From contig JBDUXZ010000029.1 of assembly GCA_039944855.1 (NCBI GenBank), forward strand, positions 124,001 through 188,000: a stretch of 64,000 nt of DNA, given 5' to 3'. Under the pieces are notes generated by a model that had not been told where the DNA came from, made no database searches, and was given only the letters and a program-made list of their open reading frames with translations. Below, in pieces: positions 60,658 through 64,000 of this stretch (position 1 is the stretch's first letter; the number at the start of each line of letters is the position of its first letter). Both the position numbers and the translations under genes were made by a program. The DNA comes from Rhodothermales bacterium (GTDB lineage: Bacteria > Bacteroidota > Rhodothermia > Rhodothermales > JANQRZ01).

Positions 60658-63204
60658 GTGAGCCGATCCTCGACTCGCTCCTCCACGAAAAGCAAGAAGC
60701 GGCGCTCTCCCAAGCGCGACGCCGCCCTCGTCTCCAGTCAGCGCAAGACCGAGGTGTTCGGGCTCGTCCTCATGGCCCTCGCCCTCCTGCTGACGCTCGC
60801 GCTCGTCACCTACGACCCGGCCGACGACGCCCTCGCCCGCTCGTTCTCGTGGGCCGACGCGCTCGACCCGCGCGGGAACCAGGCCGACAACGCCCTCGGC
60901 CTCGTCGGCGCGACGCTCGCCTACGGGCTGATCCCTCGCCTCCTCGGCTACCCCATCGTCCTCCTCACCGTGCTCCTCGGCGCGTGGGGCTACGTGTTCT
61001 TCCGCCGCCGCACGACGGTCTTCCTCCCGCTCCTCAGCGGCCTCGCCGTCGTCGTCACGCTCCTCGCCTCGACGTTCTTCGGCTGGTTCGCGGACGGCGC
61101 GGGCTCTGCCCTGACCCTCTGGAGCGGCGACGTCGGGCTCGGCGTGGCTGGGTGGATGCAGCAGGTGTTCGGCGCCGTCGGCTCGTTCATCCTCCTCACG
61201 CTCGCCGCCCTCGTCACCCTCCTCCTCATCGTCGACCACGACATCCAGGTCACGCTCGATCGGTTCGAGGAGTTCGTCGCCTCCGTCCGCGGACGGACGC
61301 ACGAGCGGTGGATCGATGCGAAGGCGGCGCACGCCGAGCGCGCCGAGGCCCGCGCCGCCGTCCTCGCCGAGCGCCGGCAGGAGCGCGAGGCGAAGCAGCG
61401 CGAGCGGCTGAAGCAGGAGAAGGAGCGGGCCGCGCGGAAGAAAGCTGACCGCAAGGAGGAGGCGAAACCCGTCCGCGCCGAAGAACCGGCGCGGCCCGAA
61501 CCTCGGCCGGAGCCAAAGCGGGTCGCCCCGCCGCCGCCCTCCCCCGCCCCGCCCGACGATGACGACGTGCTCGACGACCTGATCGCCGAGCGCCGGGCGC
61601 AGCCGAAGCCCGAGACCGCCCGCGCCGAGCCGACGCTCCACGTGCAGGGACCCGTGCAGGAGGCCGCCGGCGACCTCGAAGCCCGCCACAAGCAGGCCGA
61701 GGCCGCCACCCTCCCCTACGACTTCCCGCCGAGCGACCTCATGGACGAGCCAGACACCTCGGCGGGCGTCGACTACGACGAGATCGAGGACAACAAGCAG
61801 GTGCTCCTCGACAAGCTGGAGACGTACAAAGTCGAGATCACCGAGATCAACGCTGTCGTCGGCCCGACGGTGACGCGGTACGAGTTGACGCCGGCACCGG
61901 GCGTCCGCATCAGCCGGATCACCGCGCTCGAAGACGACCTCGCGATGGCGATGGCCGCGCCCGGCATCCGCATCCTCGCCCCGATCCCCGGAAAGTCAGC
62001 GATCGGCGTCGAGATCCCGAACCGCCACCGCGAGCTCGTCCGGCTCCGCAGCGTGCTCGCCACGGCACGGTTCACGGATGCGAAGATGGAGCTGCCCGTC
62101 GCCCTTGGCAAGAACATCCAGGGCGAGGTGAGCATCGAGGACCTCTCGAAGATGCCGCACCTCCTCATCGCGGGCGCGACCGGCGCGGGCAAATCCGTAG
62201 GGCTCAACGGCCTCGTCATCGGCCTCCTCTACGCCTGCCGACCGACCGATCTCAAGTTTGTGATGATCGACCCGAAGAAGATCGAGCTCGGGCCGTACCA
62301 GCAGTTGCTCGACCACTACATCGCGATGCCGGAGGACGCCGAGGACCCGATCATCACCGATTTCCACCAGGCCGCCGCCGTGCTGAAGTCGTGCGAGCGC
62401 GAGATGGAGGACCGCTACGACCTCCTCGCCGAAGCTGGCGTGCGCGGCATCCGCGAGTACAACGAGAAGGTCCGCACCGGCGGGCTCCCGCCCGAGGACG
62501 ATCACCGCCACCTCCCCTACATCGTCGTCATCATCGACGAATTGGCGGATCTCATGATGACGAGCGGCAAAGAGGTCGAGCCGCCGATCGCGCGGCTCGC
62601 GCAGATGGCCCGCGCCGTCGGCATCCACCTCGTCCTCGCCACGCAGCGGCCGAGCGTCGACGTCATCACGGGCCTCATCAAAGCCAACTTCCCGTCCCGC
62701 ATCGCCTTCCAGACCTCGTCGAAGATCGACTCGCGGACGATCCTCGACTCCGGCGGCGCGCAGCAGCTCGTCGGCAACGGCGACCTGCTCTACATGAACG
62801 GGAGCCGGATGGAGCGGCTGCAGGGACCGTACGTCTCGAACGACGAGATCGAGCGGATCGTGACGTTCATCGGCGGGCAGAAAGGCGCCGGGCCGTATCT
62901 CCTCCCGCCGATGAGTACGGAGGAGGATAGCGTGCTCGGCCCGACGAGCGAAGAGGACCGCGACGAGTTGTTCTCGGACGCGGCGAAGGTGATCGTTCGC
63001 AGCCAGCAGGGCTCGGTCTCGCTGCTCCAGCGGAAGCTCTCGGTTGGCTACACACGGGCGGCGCGGATCGTGGACCAGCTCGAAGACGCCGGCATCGTCG
63101 GCCCTTTCGAGGGCTCGAAGGCGCGCGCTGTGCTCGTGGCGGATGAACACGGACTCGACCTGCTGCTCAACGGTGAACCAGAAGAGCTAGAAGATGAAGA
63201 GTAG
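60658..63204 (+). CDS. ftsK: DNA translocase FtsK/SpoIIIE family
   Basis: An 848-residue protein that pumps DNA at the division septum. Order: basic N-terminal tail, about four membrane spans (residues 25-195; VFGLVLMALALLLTLALV first), a charged Arg/Glu/Pro linker (about 215-345), the alpha and beta motor domains with Walker A AGATGAGKSVGLN near 505 and Walker B VVIIDELADLM, and a C-terminal gamma winged helix (QGSVSLLQRKLSVGYTRAAR) that reads KOPS sequences. The start is GTG, 60658, chosen because the basic tail follows. purK starts at or just after its stop. Confidence 0.95.
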   Translation: MSRSSTRSSTKSKKRRSPKRDAALVSSQRKTEVFGLVLMALALLLTLALVTYDPADDALARSFSWADALDPRGNQADNALGLVGATLAYGLIPRLLGYPIVLLTVLLGAWGYVFFRRRTTVFLPLLSGLAVVVTLLASTFFGWFADGAGSALTLWSGDVGLGVAGWMQQVFGAVGSFILLTLAALVTLLLIVDHDIQVTLDRFEEFVASVRGRTHERWIDAKAAHAERAEARAAVLAERRQEREAKQRERLKQEKERAARKKADRKEEAKPVRAEEPARPEPRPEPKRVAPPPPSPAPPDDDDVLDDLIAERRAQPKPETARAEPTLHVQGPVQEAAGDLEARHKQAEAATLPYDFPPSDLMDEPDTSAGVDYDEIEDNKQVLLDKLETYKVEITEINAVVGPTVTRYELTPAPGVRISRITALEDDLAMAMAAPGIRILAPIPGKSAIGVEIPNRHRELVRLRSVLATARFTDAKMELPVALGKNIQGEVSIEDLSKMPHLLIAGATGAGKSVGLNGLVIGLLYACRPTDLKFVMIDPKKIELGPYQQLLDHYIAMPEDAEDPIITDFHQAAAVLKSCEREMEDRYDLLAEAGVRGIREYNEKVRTGGLPPEDDHRHLPYIVVIIDELADLMMTSGKEVEPPIARLAQMARAVGIHLVLATQRPSVDVITGLIKANFPSRIAFQTSSKIDSRTILDSGGAQQLVGNGDLLYMNGSRMERLQGPYVSNDEIERIVTFIGGQKGAGPYLLPPMSTEEDSVLGPTSEEDRDELFSDAAKVIVRSQQGSVSLLQRKLSVGYTRAARIVDQLEDAGIVGPFEGSKARAVLVADEHGLDLLLNGEPEELEDEE

Positions 63205-63208
63205 GTCG

Positions 63209-64000
63209 ATGGCGGAGCCGACCGTCGCTCGCTCCGGGCTCGCGCACTTCCCCACGCTCGGCATCCTCGGCGGCGGCCAGCTCGGCCGGATGACGGCGCT
63301 CGCCGCGATCCCCCTCGGCATCCGCGTCCGCTTCCTCGTCCCGAAGCCGTCCGCGTCCGTCGCCGGCCTCGGCGAGGTCACCGTCGGCGATTGGACCGAC
63401 CGCGATGTGCTCCGCGACTGGGCCGCCGACTGCGACGCGATCACCGTCGAGAGCGAGTGGGCACCGGCCGACGTCCTCGCCGAGGTGCTGCCCGAGCGTA
63501 CGGCGCTGTGGCCGTCGCCCGACACGCTCCGCCTCATCCGCGACAAAGGAGTGCAAAAACGCACCCTCCGCGACGCCGGCCTGCCCGTCCCCGACTTCCA
63601 CTGCTGCCCGACGCTCGACGACGCGCTCGCCACGGCCGAGGCCTTCGGCTACCCCGTCGTCGTCAAGAAATACCGCGGCTCGTACGACGGCTACGGCAAC
63701 GCCACGGCCCGCACACCCGACGACCTCCGCGCCGCGTGGTCTGAGTTGAGCGATGACGATGGCGCGCTCGTCGAAGCGTGGGTGACCTTTCGGCAGGAGC
63801 TGACCGTGCTCGTCGCCCGCCATCCCGACGGCTCGCACGTCACCTACCCCATCGCGTACACCGAGCAGCGCGACCACCGATGTCACGCCGTCGTCGTCCC
63901 GGCCGAGGTGTCGGAGGCAACGGCCGAGGAAGCCCGGCGCATCGGGCTCGAAGCCGTGAAAACCGTCGGCGGCGTCGGGATCACGGCGGTGGAAGTGTTC
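63209..64000 (+). CDS. purK: N5-carboxyaminoimidazole ribonucleotide synthase (partial, 5' part)
   Basis: An ATP-grasp enzyme of purine synthesis, open to the right edge of the window with no stop (264 codons seen; usual length is about 380). It opens with LGILGGGQLGRMTALAAIPL. It continues DTLRLIRDKGVQKRTLRDAG and the ATP-grasp block YPVVVKKYRGSYDGYGNA, then VEAWVTFRQELTVLVARHPDG. It turns AIR, bicarbonate and ATP into N5-CAIR. ATG at 63209 lies 4 bases after the ftsK stop; another at 63194 overlaps it by 11 bases. Either way it is in one operon with ftsK. Confidence 0.9.
   Translation, partial: MAEPTVARSGLAHFPTLGILGGGQLGRMTALAAIPLGIRVRFLVPKPSASVAGLGEVTVGDWTDRDVLRDWAADCDAITVESEWAPADVLAEVLPERTALWPSPDTLRLIRDKGVQKRTLRDAGLPVPDFHCCPTLDDALATAEAFGYPVVVKKYRGSYDGYGNATARTPDDLRAAWSELSDDDGALVEAWVTFRQELTVLVARHPDGSHVTYPIAYTEQRDHRCHAVVVPAEVSEATAEEARRIGLEAVKTVGGVGITAVEVF

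Overview
The window is a contiguous piece of a high-GC bacterial chromosome. Gene content points to Rhodothermota (the Rhodothermales/Rubricoccaceae side of the old Bacteroidetes). It has a PorV/PorQ-type outer-membrane protein, three proteins ending in type IX secretion (T9SS) sorting domains, Wzi-like and porin-like barrels, a FecI/FecR/STN-receptor system and a xenorhodopsin, a rhodopsin type known from Rubricoccus. Shine-Dalgarno sequences are mostly absent, and a TAnnTT-type -7 element recurs upstream of starts, as expected for this phylum. The genus assignment is inference. I see no rRNA, tRNA, CRISPR array, transposase or prophage.

Layout. 0-5.6 kb: envelope genes (Wzi-like protein, PAP2 phosphatase, a DUF2156 acyltransferase) and a PorV-like/TonB gene pair. 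5.7-12.7 kb: two rRNA m5C methyltransferases (rlmI, rsmB) meeting tail to tail at a shared CTAG, a small zinc-ribbon protein, a CoA-disulfide-reductase-like flavoprotein, a CDF metal transporter and a YbdK carboxylate-amine ligase. 12.7-20.4 kb: a secreted CHRD/DUF4397 protein, a fasciclin lipoprotein and a sigma/anti-sigma/TonB-receptor signalling operon. 20.6-28.2 kb: an M20 amidohydrolase and a 2,065-residue lamin-tail-domain surface protein. 28.4-35.3 kb: an A-type Fe-S carrier, clpC, and a leftward group of GT39-like, acidic small protein, rhomboid, small hypothetical and NUDIX genes. 35.4-46 kb: a T9SS beta-propeller/beta-helix protein, the tyrosine-degradation pair hppD-hmgA, a porin-like gene fused head to tail with an acyl-CoA synthetase, and a T9SS receptor-L-domain protein. 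46-52 kb: a glycine-zipper stress protein, an S8 protease lipoprotein, a xenorhodopsin, a SlyD-like FKBP, a BI-1 protein and an acyl-ACP thioesterase. 52-58 kb: an accessory-looking stretch with a flavin oxidase/YhdH pair, two small lipoproteins, two paralogous amidohydrolases and several palindromic repeats. 58-64 kb: housekeeping genes ppa, gcvT, comB, ftsK and the 5' part of purK.

The most interesting signals are these: the xenorhodopsin with a complete inward-pump residue set; the amidohydrolase pair in which one copy has lost its metal ligands; three families of intergenic palindromes; and two T9SS proteins whose passenger part has much lower GC than their sorting domain, suggesting passenger exchange onto a resident secretion tail.
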